Shown: positions 1-8,326 of the stretch, piece after piece
How the letters are laid out: every line of letters begins with the position of its first letter
Numbering within the stretch: position 1 is the stretch's first letter
From: Actinomycetaceae bacterium
GTDB lineage: Bacteria; Actinomycetota; Actinomycetes; Actinomycetales; Actinomycetaceae
DNA: 64,000 nt
Direction: 5' to 3'
Assembly: GCA_030532405.1 (NCBI GenBank)
Contig: JAUNLF010000005.1
Location: 1-64,000 of the forward strand
The notes under the pieces: model-generated
The model's database searches: none
Seen by the model: the letters and a program-made list of their open reading frames with translations, nothing else
Told to the model about the DNA's origin: nothing
Program-made: the position numbers and the translations under genes

Positions 1-101
1 TTCCGGAGGATACCGGCCAGCTGGGTGGTTACGGCTTCAACGATCCGATTGGTGGAGGCGCGGCTCAGCTGGACTGCTACGTGGAAGTCACGAAAGCCTG
101 A
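1..101 (+). CDS. C-terminal end of an unidentified protein, possibly a molybdopterin oxidoreductase (partial)
   Basis: The frame starting at base 3 is open from the window edge to a TGA at 99-101 and gives 32 residues ending in LDCYVEVTKA. The tail is glycine-rich and ends in a short strand plus KA, which resembles the C-terminus of DMSO-reductase-superfamily molybdopterin enzymes. The next gene, 14 bases downstream, encodes an iron-sulfur protein of the kind that partners such enzymes. That identity is inference from neighbourhood and a very short tail; only the existence of the open frame is seen directly. Confidence 0.4.
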   Translation, partial: PEDTGQLGGYGFNDPIGGGAAQLDCYVEVTKA

Positions 102-115
102 AAACCTAAGCGTCC

Positions 116-1147
116 ATGCTCCAGGGAAGTCAGGCTGACAAATTAGAATTGGTGAGGGTCCTGCGCTCGGCGCGCGGCTCTCACCAGTTCTTATTGTCGT
201 GCTCTCGGGCCAAACTGCGCGGGTTGCGAGGGCTCGGGCCTCGCGATGCCAGGGAAAGCGTTGCTTGCCTGTTGCATTTAGGACCGGAAGCCCTGGCTGC
301 TTTGTCCGCTCAGGTAAGTAGTGGTGAAGCGCCCTCGCTACCCCTTGAAGAAAAAGCAGGACGTGCCAGCCGTTTGCGTTTGCTTTCCGCTTCCTGTGCC
401 GACTGCCCCCTGCGCCCCGCGGATGCCTCCCCGGAGCAAATGCTCGAACAAGTTCGCGCCATTCTGGATGCCAGCACGGCCGCTACCGCCAATAGTGCAG
501 ATAGTCAGCGTGATGACAATACCGGCGAGGATTCTGCCAAGAGCGCTGGCGAGGTGGCAAAACTTCGGGGAAGGTCGGTGTCTTACGCAAAGGTTTCGTG
601 GGAGTTTGCGCCCACCGCGGTGTTCAGGAGGAAGGCTAACAGTGAGGAAGCCAGTCACGCGCAGCTGAGTCGTCGGGATTTCTTTGGCTTCTTTTCAACC
701 AAGGAGGACGTCGCTGTGCCGGAAGAGTTGCTGGCCACTGACGCGCCAACACTACCCCGAGCAGCACTTTTAGCCGCCCTCCGAAATGCACAATTTCCGC
801 ACCCCAGCGCGACTGGTGAAGGTTGCGATGGGTGTCGAATATGTGTCAGTGCTTGCGGCACGGATGCTTTGCGGTGGGAAGATAGCGAAGTGGGGGAGGG
901 CAGGGAAGGCCGCCTGTTTGTCGATCCTGCAAAGTGCGTGGCGTGTGCCGATTGCGTGGACAGTTGTCCGCATCAGGTATTGGAGTTTTCGGGCGCCAGG
1001 GCGAGGGAGGAGCAGCTAATACTGACCCTGCGGTACGCGCAGTGCGGTAAGTGCGGGGCGGACCTCGCGCCGGGGGAGGCCGAAGTTTGTAACCGTTGCA
1101 AGGCGCGCGGCGATATTTTGTCGGACGTCTGGGACCAGCTCGCCTGA
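116..1147 (+). CDS. 4Fe-4S ferredoxin-type electron-transfer protein with extra Cys pairs
   Basis: This 343-residue protein carries two canonical CxxCxxCxxxC clusters, at Cys237-247 and Cys274-284, which should bind two [4Fe-4S] centres. A Cys310xxCys313 plus Cys325xxCys328 pair after them looks like a zinc ribbon or a third metal site. The first 200 residues carry no ferredoxin motif apart from an isolated CADC at 94-97. An internal SRRDFFGFF stretch sits at 185-193; it resembles a twin-arginine motif but lies mid-protein and is unlikely to be a signal. It probably shuttles electrons for the redox enzyme whose end lies just upstream. No good ribosome binding site precedes the ATG, so the start is uncertain. 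I cannot name the exact family. Confidence 0.75.
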   Translation: MLQGSQADKLELVRVLRSARGSHQFLLSCSRAKLRGLRGLGPRDARESVACLLHLGPEALAALSAQVSSGEAPSLPLEEKAGRASRLRLLSASCADCPLRPADASPEQMLEQVRAILDASTAATANSADSQRDDNTGEDSAKSAGEVAKLRGRSVSYAKVSWEFAPTAVFRRKANSEEASHAQLSRRDFFGFFSTKEDVAVPEELLATDAPTLPRAALLAALRNAQFPHPSATGEGCDGCRICVSACGTDALRWEDSEVGEGREGRLFVDPAKCVACADCVDSCPHQVLEFSGARAREEQLILTLRYAQCGKCGADLAPGEAEVCNRCKARGDILSDVWDQLA

Positions 1148-1223
1148 AAGGTGGGCCGGGTGTCTGGTTCCAAATTTTGGAATCTGTCTGGCGGCAAAAT
1201 CGAACGCGTGTGACACTGGCCGC

Positions 1224-1463
1224 ATGAACAATCAGAATCAGAATCCGCAGCCTGATAACAACGGCGGCAAAGGAAAGCCCGAAAAGGGTGCTGGCCTATC
1301 CACCATGCTTCCTATTGGCATCGCGGTTGGCTTGGCTATTGGCGTTGCGATTGGGTCGCTTACCGACAACCTCGCCATGTGGATGTCGATTTGCATGGCG
1401 GTTGGTATTGCCGTTGGCGTTTCAGTTGGTACTGTTCTTGATTCCAAAAAACAGGGGGAATGA
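1224..1463 (+). CDS. Small membrane protein with glycine-zipper helices
   Basis: The 79-residue product has a hydrophilic Asn/Gln/Lys-rich N-terminus (1-23) followed by two hydrophobic helices at about 27-46 and 51-70. Both are built of GxxxG-like spacing (IGIAVGLAIGVAIG and VGIAVGVSVG). A helical hairpin in the cytoplasmic membrane is expected, and glycine zippers favour tight oligomers. It lies alone between the iron-sulfur gene and the sirtuin gene on the same strand. I see no clear ribosome binding site. I do not recognise a named family, so function is unknown; similar small proteins are often annotated as hypothetical. Confidence 0.6.
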   Translation: MNNQNQNPQPDNNGGKGKPEKGAGLSTMLPIGIAVGLAIGVAIGSLTDNLAMWMSICMAVGIAVGVSVGTVLDSKKQGE

Positions 1464-1514
1464 GGGCGGGAAGTAATCCTTGCCTGACGGGCCAGTTCGA
1501 GTTGCGGTCATCAA

Positions 1515-1520
1515 TATGAT
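1515..1520 (+). promoter_or_regulatory. -10 box of a probable leaderless promoter for the sirtuin gene
   Basis: TATGAT lies exactly six bases before the ATG at 1527, which places the expected transcription start at or next to the start codon. No Shine-Dalgarno sequence is present, as expected for a leaderless actinobacterial mRNA. Confidence 0.55.
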
Positions 1521-1526
1521 TGAAGT

Positions 1527-2450
1527 ATGGCTAACTCAATCGACGACTATTTCCCGAGCGGTAACGTCCCTAACCTGACGATCAAGAATATTGAAGCGCC
1601 GCCCGCGCAGGCTGCGCGCCCCGAACCTGAGGATATTGGCGCCGCGGTCCAACCGGTCGTTGATGTACTCAAAAACAAGAAGTTTGCGGTTATTACGGGG
1701 GCGGGAGTCTCAACTGATTCGGGGCTACCCGATTACCGTTCACCGGGTGCTCCTAACCGTAACCCCATGACTATCCAACAGTTCATGGCTGACGAGGCGT
1801 ACCGCACCCATTATTGGGCGCGTAACCATATTGGATGGTCGCACCCTTACCATGCTGCTCCTAACGCGGGCCATTACGCCCTCGCGCATTTGGAGCATCG
1901 TGGAAAAGTAACCGGAATTATTACGCAAAACGTTGACATGCTGCATGTTGTGGCGGGTTCGAAACGGGTTGTTCACCTGCACGGTCGCGGTGACCGCGTG
2001 GTTTGCACGCAGTGCGGGCTTCGAATGAGTAGGCAAAGGCTCCACAAGATTCTGACCGAACTCAACCCGGGGTGGACTGAACGGCACGTTGCTGATGTTG
2101 AGATTGCGCCCGACGCGGACGCGGCCATCGCGGACACCGCGGACTTCAAGGTCGCTCCCTGCCCCAGGTGCGGCGGGATCCTGCGCACGGACGTCGTCTT
2201 TTTCGGTGGCAAAGTAAACCCGGACGACTTGGAAGCTAGCCGCAAAATTATTGACGAATCGGAGGCCGTCTTAGTGGCGGGTAGCTCTTTGGCGGTGGCT
2301 TCCGCGATGCGTTTTGTACGTCAGGCCGCTCGCGATGAAAAGGCGATCGCTATTATCAACCGCGGCCCAACGCGCGCCGACAAGATCGCTGACGTGCACG
2401 TGTATGCGGGAACATCGCGCGCCCTCCCATTCCTGGATCGCCTGCTGTAA
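1527..2450 (+). CDS. Sir2-family NAD-dependent protein deacylase
   Basis: Sirtuins remove acyl groups from lysines using NAD+, giving nicotinamide and O-acyl-ADP-ribose, or in some families transfer ADP-ribose. The NAD-binding GAGVSTDSGLPDYRS motif is at 58-72, TQNVD at 133-137, the catalytic His152 in LHG, and a four-Cys zinc site at Cys160/163 and Cys212/215. FFGG (225-228) and GSS (252-254) complete the fold. The length of 307 residues is somewhat long because of about 50 N-terminal residues before the core and an insert between the Cys pairs. It appears to be monocistronic and leaderless. All catalytic residues are present, so it should be active; the acyl specificity cannot be read from the sequence. 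Confidence 0.92.
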   Translation: MANSIDDYFPSGNVPNLTIKNIEAPPAQAARPEPEDIGAAVQPVVDVLKNKKFAVITGAGVSTDSGLPDYRSPGAPNRNPMTIQQFMADEAYRTHYWARNHIGWSHPYHAAPNAGHYALAHLEHRGKVTGIITQNVDMLHVVAGSKRVVHLHGRGDRVVCTQCGLRMSRQRLHKILTELNPGWTERHVADVEIAPDADAAIADTADFKVAPCPRCGGILRTDVVFFGGKVNPDDLEASRKIIDESEAVLVAGSSLAVASAMRFVRQAARDEKAIAIINRGPTRADKIADVHVYAGTSRALPFLDRLL

Positions 2451-2524
2451 GCGTGACCTTGAAGTTGCCGGCAGGTGTACGGCTGATAATTTTTGTCTGA
2501 ATCTTTCGCCGACTTTGTCCAAAC

Positions 2525-4705
2525 ATGTCGACTACTGGTGTAAAAGGACGCATACTTGTAATCCCTTCGGCATTTATGCATATGAAGTTGCGAAACGAAA
2601 GGCAAAAGTTGAAAAAGCTCGCACCTGTTGCGGCACTGCCCCTAGTCTTCGGACTGCTGGCTGTGCCCGCATACGCTGATACCTCCGACATTTCGGAGAT
2701 CGACGACCTCACCCTCCTCGCTACGACCGATATCCATGGAACCCTTGTAGACCACGATTACTTCACCGGCGAGTCGTTTGGCGCCTCCAAGCCGGAGAAC
2801 GCTCGCGGTATGGATCACTTGTCTACCGCGATCCAACAAGTCCGCAAAGACAAGGGCGCGGAGTCCGTACTGCTTTTGGACAATGGCGATGCCGCGCAGG
2901 GCTCGTCAATCGAGACGGTGTACCACTCAAACCGCACCGAGGACTCTGTCGACCCGATGGCGAAGGTTTTCAACCACCTTCAGTACGACGCGGTTGTGGC
3001 CGGTAACCACGAGTTTAACTACGGCCTCGCAGCGCTTGACCAGCACATCGGCACCCTGAAAATGCCATTCCTGGCCGCGAATGTGACTGTCCGCGAAACG
3101 GGTAATCCCGCCTACGAGCAGTACACGATGGTCAAGAAGACTACCGCGGATGGCCACGACGTGAACGTTGGTGTGATCGGTGTTGTAACCCCGGGCGTGC
3201 CCCGCTGGGACGGCCCGAAGGTCGCGTCGCTGGAGTTCCACGACCAGGTCGAAACCCTCCAGAAGGTTGTGCCGCAGGTTAAGGAAGATGGCGCGGACGT
3301 GATTGTCGTCCTCGCGCACACGGGTCTTGACCCCAAGGATTACGTTTGGAACCCTGCGGATTTGCAGGAAAACGCGGCCCGCTCTATCGCGCAGAACGTT
3401 TCGGGAATTGACGTAATCGTCGCTGGCCACAGCCATAACACCAAGGCGATCGAACAGTACTTCACCAACCCTGATGGTGACGAAGTACTCGTGACCCAGC
3501 CCGGTTACCACGCGCGTTTCCTTTCCAACGTGAATATTCCTCTTGTCCTTGAGGGCAAGCAGGTAACGGTCCAGTGGGACGACAACGCAAAGCCGACGGC
3601 CACGCAGCTGAACGCTCCTGACTACGTGCAGGATCACAAGATTGAAGAGGTTATCGCCCCGTGGCACGAGAAGACCGTGCAGTGGGTTTCCACCGTCGTT
3701 GCGCAGTCAACTGAAGAAATGAAGTCCGCAACCTCCGCGTGGGAAGACACCGCGATCCTGGACTTCATTAACCGCGTTCAGATCGACGAGGTTACTCGAG
3801 CGTTTGAAGGCTCCGAATTTGAAGGCCTTCCCTTGGTCGCAGAAGTGTCCCCGTTCTCGCGTACCGCAGTCTTCAAGGAAGGCGACGTCACGATTGCCGA
3901 TATGGCGTCCATCTACGTGTACGACAACACGCTGAAGGCCGTTAAGCTTACCGGCCAGCAGCTCAAGGACTACTTGGAGTGGTCTGCCCGCTACTACATT
4001 CAGCAAGAACCCGGCGCTCAGATCGATGACTGGTCGACGGTAACAAACGCAACCTACCCGGGCGTTGACTACGGTTTGCCTGACTACACTTACGACGTGC
4101 TTTCAGGAGTTAACTACCACATCGACATGTCGAAGTCGCCCATGAAGTACGAGAACGGCGAGTACGTTGGCGGCGAGCGTATCGACTTCCTCGAATACTC
4201 TGACGGAACTGCTATCCAGCCCGAAGATGAGATCATTCTTATTCTGAACGACTACCGCCAGTCCGGCGGCTCCGGCTACCCGCACGTTTCGACTGCCGAG
4301 GTCGTCTATGACGAGCAAAAGGCGATCCGTGACCTCATGATCGAGTGGGCCCAGGCCGAGGGCAAGATCGACCCGACCGTGTTCTTTGAGCAGAACTGGT
4401 CCGTGTCGACCTCCCCGTACGAAGCCCCCGAGCCGCAACCGTCCGAGCCTAACACTGACGACCAGGACTCGGATGACCAGGACTCGGACGACGATCAGTC
4501 CGCAACCGATCCGACCCAAGGCGAGACGGAGTCGACCACGGGCGGATCCACTGACAAGCCGACCCAGGAACCCTCCGGCAAGCCGCAGGCGAACAACGGT
4601 TCGCTCGCCAAGACCGGTACCGGTGACCTAGTTGGCCTCGGCGCCGTAGCGCTCGTGCTACTGCTCGCAGGTGGAATCCTCGCTCGCAAGCGCATGAACG
4701 CCTAA
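2525..4705 (+). CDS. Cell-wall-anchored 5'-nucleotidase / 2',3'-cyclic phosphodiesterase (UshA/YfkN family)
   Basis: The protein should dephosphorylate extracellular nucleotides at the cell surface, releasing nucleoside and phosphate. Its metallophosphatase core shows TTDIHG (68-72), LDNGDAAQGS, AGNHEFNYG and VAGHSHN, the four metal-binding blocks. The 5'-nucleotidase C-terminal domain follows (about 410-620), then an Asp/Ser/Thr-rich linker and an LAKTG sorting signal with a hydrophobic helix and basic tail (about 694-726). A signal peptide ends near AYA-D at residue 51. The ATG at 2525 leaves a long pre-signal extension; ATGs at 2576 and 2582 give a more ordinary signal peptide and may be the true start. 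A terminator follows, and the next operon also fits phosphate scavenging. Confidence 0.9.
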   Translation: MSTTGVKGRILVIPSAFMHMKLRNERQKLKKLAPVAALPLVFGLLAVPAYADTSDISEIDDLTLLATTDIHGTLVDHDYFTGESFGASKPENARGMDHLSTAIQQVRKDKGAESVLLLDNGDAAQGSSIETVYHSNRTEDSVDPMAKVFNHLQYDAVVAGNHEFNYGLAALDQHIGTLKMPFLAANVTVRETGNPAYEQYTMVKKTTADGHDVNVGVIGVVTPGVPRWDGPKVASLEFHDQVETLQKVVPQVKEDGADVIVVLAHTGLDPKDYVWNPADLQENAARSIAQNVSGIDVIVAGHSHNTKAIEQYFTNPDGDEVLVTQPGYHARFLSNVNIPLVLEGKQVTVQWDDNAKPTATQLNAPDYVQDHKIEEVIAPWHEKTVQWVSTVVAQSTEEMKSATSAWEDTAILDFINRVQIDEVTRAFEGSEFEGLPLVAEVSPFSRTAVFKEGDVTIADMASIYVYDNTLKAVKLTGQQLKDYLEWSARYYIQQEPGAQIDDWSTVTNATYPGVDYGLPDYTYDVLSGVNYHIDMSKSPMKYENGEYVGGERIDFLEYSDGTAIQPEDEIILILNDYRQSGGSGYPHVSTAEVVYDEQKAIRDLMIEWAQAEGKIDPTVFFEQNWSVSTSPYEAPEPQPSEPNTDDQDSDDQDSDDDQSATDPTQGETESTTGGSTDKPTQEPSGKPQANNGSLAKTGTGDLVGLGAVALVLLLAGGILARKRMNA

Positions 4706-4723
4706 CACTCCTCCATAAAGTTC

Positions 4724-4761
4724 TGGGGACTAGGACAGTGTGAAAACTGGCCTAGTCCCCA
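4724..4761 (+). terminator. Terminator hairpin after the 5'-nucleotidase gene
   Basis: An 11-bp perfect stem, TGGGGACTAGG (4724-4734) with its complement at 4751-4761, closes a 16-base loop. The downstream bases are A/T-rich but not a strict T run. Confidence 0.75.
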
Positions 4762-4780
4762 AACTTAATTCCCAACGACC

Positions 4781-4849
4781 CGTGAAAGTGTCGGGTGAAA
4801 CGACGTGAAAGTGAAGGATAAAACCGCGTGAAAGTGAAGGATGCCTTGA
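4781..4849 (+). repeat. Three 23-bp imperfect direct repeats upstream of the ugp-like operon
   Basis: CGTGAAAGTG begins at 4781, 4804 and 4827, a period of exactly 23 bases, and the last two units share CGTGAAAGTGAAGGAT. GTGAA also occurs at 4795, 4811 and 4834. The regular spacing, about two helical turns, suggests cooperative binding by a regulator on one face of DNA. On the other strand the core reads TTCAC, as in actinobacterial PHO boxes (GTTCACC), which would fit a phosphate-responsive operon. The assignment is inference. Confidence 0.7.
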
Positions 4850-4921
4850 ATTCACGGGGAAAACCAAGGGTGCTCCAACCTGTGCTTAATGAGTGTGGGA
4901 TACCTAACAGCCGTGTATAGC

Positions 4922-4937
4922 TGATGTAAATACATCA
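4922..4937. promoter_or_regulatory. Perfect inverted repeat, probable operator of the ugp-like operon
   Basis: TGATGTA and TACATCA flank a central AA, giving a perfect 7-2-7 palindrome 42 bases before the first permease gene. TAACGTTA, a second short palindrome, lies at 4939-4946. Either could be the site of a dimeric repressor or activator; the protein is not identifiable. Confidence 0.55.
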
Positions 4938-4978
4938 ATAACGTTACGGCCACATTTCGTTAACATTGCGGGTTTACA

Positions 4979-5917
4979 GTGACTCGCATGTGGTCGCTTT
5001 CTTCTGCAAGTGAGAGGCGTGCCGCGCTAAAGAAACGCTCCGACCGGCCCGACCGGAACGAGTGGTGGCTCGCAGCGGTACTCCTCGTCCCGAATCTAAT
5101 CTTTGTAGCAATATTTACGTACCGCCCGTTGGCTGACAATATTCGCCTATCTTTTACAAACTGGAATATTTCATCCCCAACCGCGGATTACATCGGGTTC
5201 GCCAACTATAAAGAATGGTGGACCCACCCCAACACTTGGACGGTAGTTTCAAACACCGTAGTGTTCACCGCGGCAACCGTCATCGGTTCACTCCTCCTGG
5301 GGCTCGGACTCGCCCTCGTTCTTGATCAAAAACTAAAAGGACGAAACTTCGTACGGTCCGTCGTATTCGCCCCCTACATTATTTCCGGAGCGGCAATCGG
5401 CGTTGCCTTCCAGTTCGTATTCGACCCCAGCTTCGGTTTGATCTCCGACGTGATGGGCAGGTTCGGACTCACGGCGCCCGACTTCTACCAGCGCCCCGGA
5501 TGGGCCCTATTCATGGTCACCCTCACCTACATTTGGAAGAACCTGGGCTACACGTTCGTCATCTACCTAGCAGCCCTACAAGGCCGACGAAAAGACCTGG
5601 ACGAAGCAGCCGAGATCGACGGCACGTCCTCGTGGAGGCACCTAACGCGAGTACTACTACCGCAACTGCGCCCCACAACCTTCTTCCTATCAATCACGGT
5701 GCTACTGAACTCCATGCAAGTCTTCGACATCATCAACGTCATGACCCGTGGCGGCCCACAAGGAACCGCAACCACCACGATGGTCTACCAGGTATACCAA
5801 GAAACCTTCGTGAACACGCGAGCCGGATACGGCGCGACCGTCGCCACCATCCTGTTCCTAATCCTGCTAGTCGTAACCATGATCCAGGTGCGCTTCATGC
5901 AGCGAGGTGAAAAGTGA
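4979..5917 (+). CDS. ugpA: ABC importer permease, UgpA/MalF type
   Basis: This is one of two inner-membrane permease subunits of a group I carbohydrate-type importer. The 312-residue protein has about six membrane helices and the EAA loop near its end (EAAEIDGTSSWRHLTRVLLP), which docks on the ATPase. It opens a four-gene cluster in the order permease, permease, binding protein, ATPase, the same order as ugpAEBC of mycobacteria, and overlaps the next gene by four bases. The GTG start has a weak ribosome binding site; an ATG nine bases later is possible. The symbol rests on gene order and the UgpB-like binding protein, and another sugar or glycerophosphodiester substrate remains possible. Confidence 0.8.
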   Translation: MTRMWSLSSASERRAALKKRSDRPDRNEWWLAAVLLVPNLIFVAIFTYRPLADNIRLSFTNWNISSPTADYIGFANYKEWWTHPNTWTVVSNTVVFTAATVIGSLLLGLGLALVLDQKLKGRNFVRSVVFAPYIISGAAIGVAFQFVFDPSFGLISDVMGRFGLTAPDFYQRPGWALFMVTLTYIWKNLGYTFVIYLAALQGRRKDLDEAAEIDGTSSWRHLTRVLLPQLRPTTFFLSITVLLNSMQVFDIINVMTRGGPQGTATTTMVYQVYQETFVNTRAGYGATVATILFLILLVVTMIQVRFMQRGEK

Positions 5918-6813
5918 GCTCTTTGCGACTCCCATTCCAAAAACGCCAAGGCAAACCCGAAGACACGCAAGAAGACCTCAACTTTGTCGGCCAAAGCAAA
6001 GGCTTCAAAATCCTGGGCTACATCGCAATGGCGATCTCGCTGGCCGTCATCCTGGTGCCGATCTACTGGATCGTGATCGCCTCATTCAAAACTCCCGGCG
6101 ACATCTACACGCACCCGGCCAACTACTGGCCAAACCCGTGGACAGCCGAAAACTACCAGACAGTTCAAAACGACCTGGCATTCGGCATGTACCTGCGAAA
6201 CTCCGTCATCATCACGGTGTTCCTATCCGCCCTCAAAATCGCGCTCGGAGTCGCCTCCGCGTACGCGCTCGCCCTCCTGCGATTCCCCGGACGCAACATC
6301 ATCTTCCTGATCGTGATCGCGTCCCTCATGGTGCCAAACCAGATCACCGTCATCTCGAACTACTCGCTAATCGCGAACCTCGGACTGCGAAACACGTTCC
6401 TCGGCATCATCCTGCCACTCGCAGGCACAGCGTTTGGAACCTTCCTCATGCGCAACCACTTCATGTCTCTACCCACAGAGGTAATCGAAGCGGCCCGCAT
6501 GGACGGCGCCCGCCCGCTCAAACTACTGTTCCGCATCGTCCTGCCAATGTCTTGGCCAACCCTATCCGCGTTCGCCCTCATCACCGTCGTCAACGACTGG
6601 AACGAATACCTATGGCCGTTCCTAATGTCAGACGACGAATCCACCGCGCCACTACAAATCGGCCTCACCTTCTTGCAAAACAACGAAGGCCTAACCAACT
6701 GGGGCCCCGTAATGGCCGGAACCGTACTTGCCGTAATCCCCGTCCTAATCGTGTTCCTCATCTTGCAAAAGAACATGATCAAGGGCCTCACGTCGGGAGC
6801 GGTCAAGGGGTAG
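5914..6813 (+). CDS. ugpE: ABC importer permease, UgpE/MalG type
   Basis: The 299-residue second permease has about six membrane helices, beginning near residue 33, and an EAA loop (VIEAARMDGARPLKLLFRIVLP). Its GTG start overlaps the TGA of the previous gene and is preceded by GAGGTG, so the two subunits are translationally coupled and should be made in equal amounts. The coding strand here is clearly richer in C than G and uses many CTA leucine codons, unlike most other plus-strand genes in the window. A large open frame on the same strand in another register (5907-6857) is a compositional shadow. Confidence 0.8.
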   Translation: MSSLRLPFQKRQGKPEDTQEDLNFVGQSKGFKILGYIAMAISLAVILVPIYWIVIASFKTPGDIYTHPANYWPNPWTAENYQTVQNDLAFGMYLRNSVIITVFLSALKIALGVASAYALALLRFPGRNIIFLIVIASLMVPNQITVISNYSLIANLGLRNTFLGIILPLAGTAFGTFLMRNHFMSLPTEVIEAARMDGARPLKLLFRIVLPMSWPTLSAFALITVVNDWNEYLWPFLMSDDESTAPLQIGLTFLQNNEGLTNWGPVMAGTVLAVIPVLIVFLILQKNMIKGLTSGAVKG

Positions 6814-6879
6814 AGACCCCGCCCGCCCTCGTTAGAACAATCCAACATAACACCTGAAAACACATTTGAAAGGCAGAAA

Positions 6880-8190
6880 ATGAACATTCGACGCACTGGC
6901 GTAATCGGCCTGACGGCCATTGCGCTTGGTCTGGCTGGCTGCGCTGGCACGGGAACCGCTCCTAGCGACAACGGCGGCGCAAACTCTGGTGCCGACGAAA
7001 ACGGCGTAACCACCATCGAATTCTGGTCGAACCACCCCGGCTCGTCCAAGGCGCTTGAAGAAGAAATGATCGCCGCGTTCGAGGCCGAAAACCCCGACAT
7101 TAAGGTGAAGCTCACCGACGCGGGCAAGAACTACGAGGAAGTCGCCCAGAAGTTCAACGCCGCCCTCTCCGGCGGGCAGGTGCCCGACCTCGTCGTCGCA
7201 TCCGACGTCACCTGGTTCAACTTCGCCCTCAACGACCAGCTGGCCCCGCTTGACGACCTCCTCGAAGAGGCCGGCGCCGAGCCGTCCGACTACGTTCCGA
7301 ACCTTTACGACGAGTACGTCCTAGACGGCCAGCACTTCGCCGTTCCCTACGCGCGTTCCACGCCGCTGTTCTACTACAACAAGGACATGTGGCAGGCGGC
7401 CGGCCTGCCCGACCGCGGCCCCAAGACGTGGGAAGAATGGAACGACGACTTCGCGCCGAAGCTCGCCGAAGCCCACCCCAACGTCACCCCGCTGGTCATC
7501 CCCGACGGTTCGGTCTACATGGACTGGTACTTCCAGGGCATGATCTGGTCGATGGGCGGTGCCTACTCCAAGGACCTGACCATGACCATGTCGTCGCCCG
7601 AGTCCGTCAAGGCCGGCGAGTTCCTCCAGTCCCAGTTCGACCAGGGCTACTTCAAGGCCGTTAAGGAAGCGACCGCACCGTTCGTTTCCGGCCAGGGTGT
7701 CGCAATGCTCGAATCGACCGGTTCTCTCGGTGGCGTTACCGAGGACGGCAAGGTTAACGTTGGTACCGCTTTCCTCCCCAGCCCCGAGGGCGTACTTGGC
7801 ACGCCTACCGGTGGCGCAGGCGTCGGCATTTCCGCCAAGTCGGAAAACAAGGAAGCAGCAGCTAAGTTCCTCGCATTCCTAACGAACACCGACAACACGG
7901 TCATGTTCTCTCAGTCCACCGGCTACATGCCGGTCCGCACCTCCGCTAAGGAAACCCCCGAAGCGCAGGCCTACTTCGAAGAGAACCCGAACTTCAAGAC
8001 CGCTGTTGACCAGCTTGAGTTCACCCAGAAGCAGGACGCCGGCCGCGTCTACGTAGCCGGTGGTGGTATGCGCATTGGCGCCGCCCTCGACAAGATCGCG
8101 CAGGGCGCTGACGTAGCCGAAACCTTCAAGCAGATCGATGAAGAGCAACAAGCCATCATCGACTCTGATATCAAGCCGAAGCTCAACTAA
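6880..8190 (+). CDS. ugpB: Substrate-binding lipoprotein, UgpB-like
   Basis: The 436-residue protein starts with a lipoprotein signal whose lipobox LAGC puts the lipidated cysteine at residue 21, so it is tethered outside the membrane and delivers substrate to the two permeases. TIEFWSNHPG after the linker, followed by STPLFYYNKDMW and KTWEEW, matches the pattern of UgpB, the sn-glycerol-3-phosphate binding protein. A purine-rich ribosome binding site (GAAAGG) precedes the ATG. With the neighbouring 5'-nucleotidase and the phosphate-sensing genes further on, uptake of glycerol phosphates or glycerophosphodiesters is a reasonable inference, but binding residues were not checked against a structure. 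Confidence 0.8.
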   Translation: MNIRRTGVIGLTAIALGLAGCAGTGTAPSDNGGANSGADENGVTTIEFWSNHPGSSKALEEEMIAAFEAENPDIKVKLTDAGKNYEEVAQKFNAALSGGQVPDLVVASDVTWFNFALNDQLAPLDDLLEEAGAEPSDYVPNLYDEYVLDGQHFAVPYARSTPLFYYNKDMWQAAGLPDRGPKTWEEWNDDFAPKLAEAHPNVTPLVIPDGSVYMDWYFQGMIWSMGGAYSKDLTMTMSSPESVKAGEFLQSQFDQGYFKAVKEATAPFVSGQGVAMLESTGSLGGVTEDGKVNVGTAFLPSPEGVLGTPTGGAGVGISAKSENKEAAAKFLAFLTNTDNTVMFSQSTGYMPVRTSAKETPEAQAYFEENPNFKTAVDQLEFTQKQDAGRVYVAGGGMRIGAALDKIAQGADVAETFKQIDEEQQAIIDSDIKPKLN

Positions 8191-8213
8191 ACAGCCCCAA
8201 AGTAACTTGGCAC

Positions 8214-8288
8214 GCCGGCCCCACAACGCCTCAAGGCTAGCGGCCGCACCGAGCAATACGCTTGCAAGGCGCGGCCGCACGGGCCGGC
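8214..8288 (+). other. Nested stem-loop between ugpB and ugpC
   Basis: GCCGGCCC (8214-8221) pairs with GGGCCGGC (8281-8288). Inside it, two copies of GCGGCCGC (8240-8247 and 8271-8278) pair with each other, and GCAA/TTGC close the apical part. No T run follows. Such structures after binding-protein genes commonly protect the upstream mRNA or limit read-through, which would keep UgpB more abundant than the ATPase. Confidence 0.6.
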
Positions 8289-8326
8289 ACAGCCAGCCAA
8301 GATACAAACAGTGAAGGAAAAACTCC

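Noticed and set aside
1527-2450. Anti-phage SIR2 defence protein
   Set aside because: It is a short sirtuin with full deacylase motifs and a zinc site, with no defence-domain fusion or defence neighbours.
5907-6857. Arg/Pro/His-rich 316-residue plus-strand frame over ugpE
   Set aside because: ugpE in another register has membrane helices and an EAA loop; the alternative is compositional shadow.
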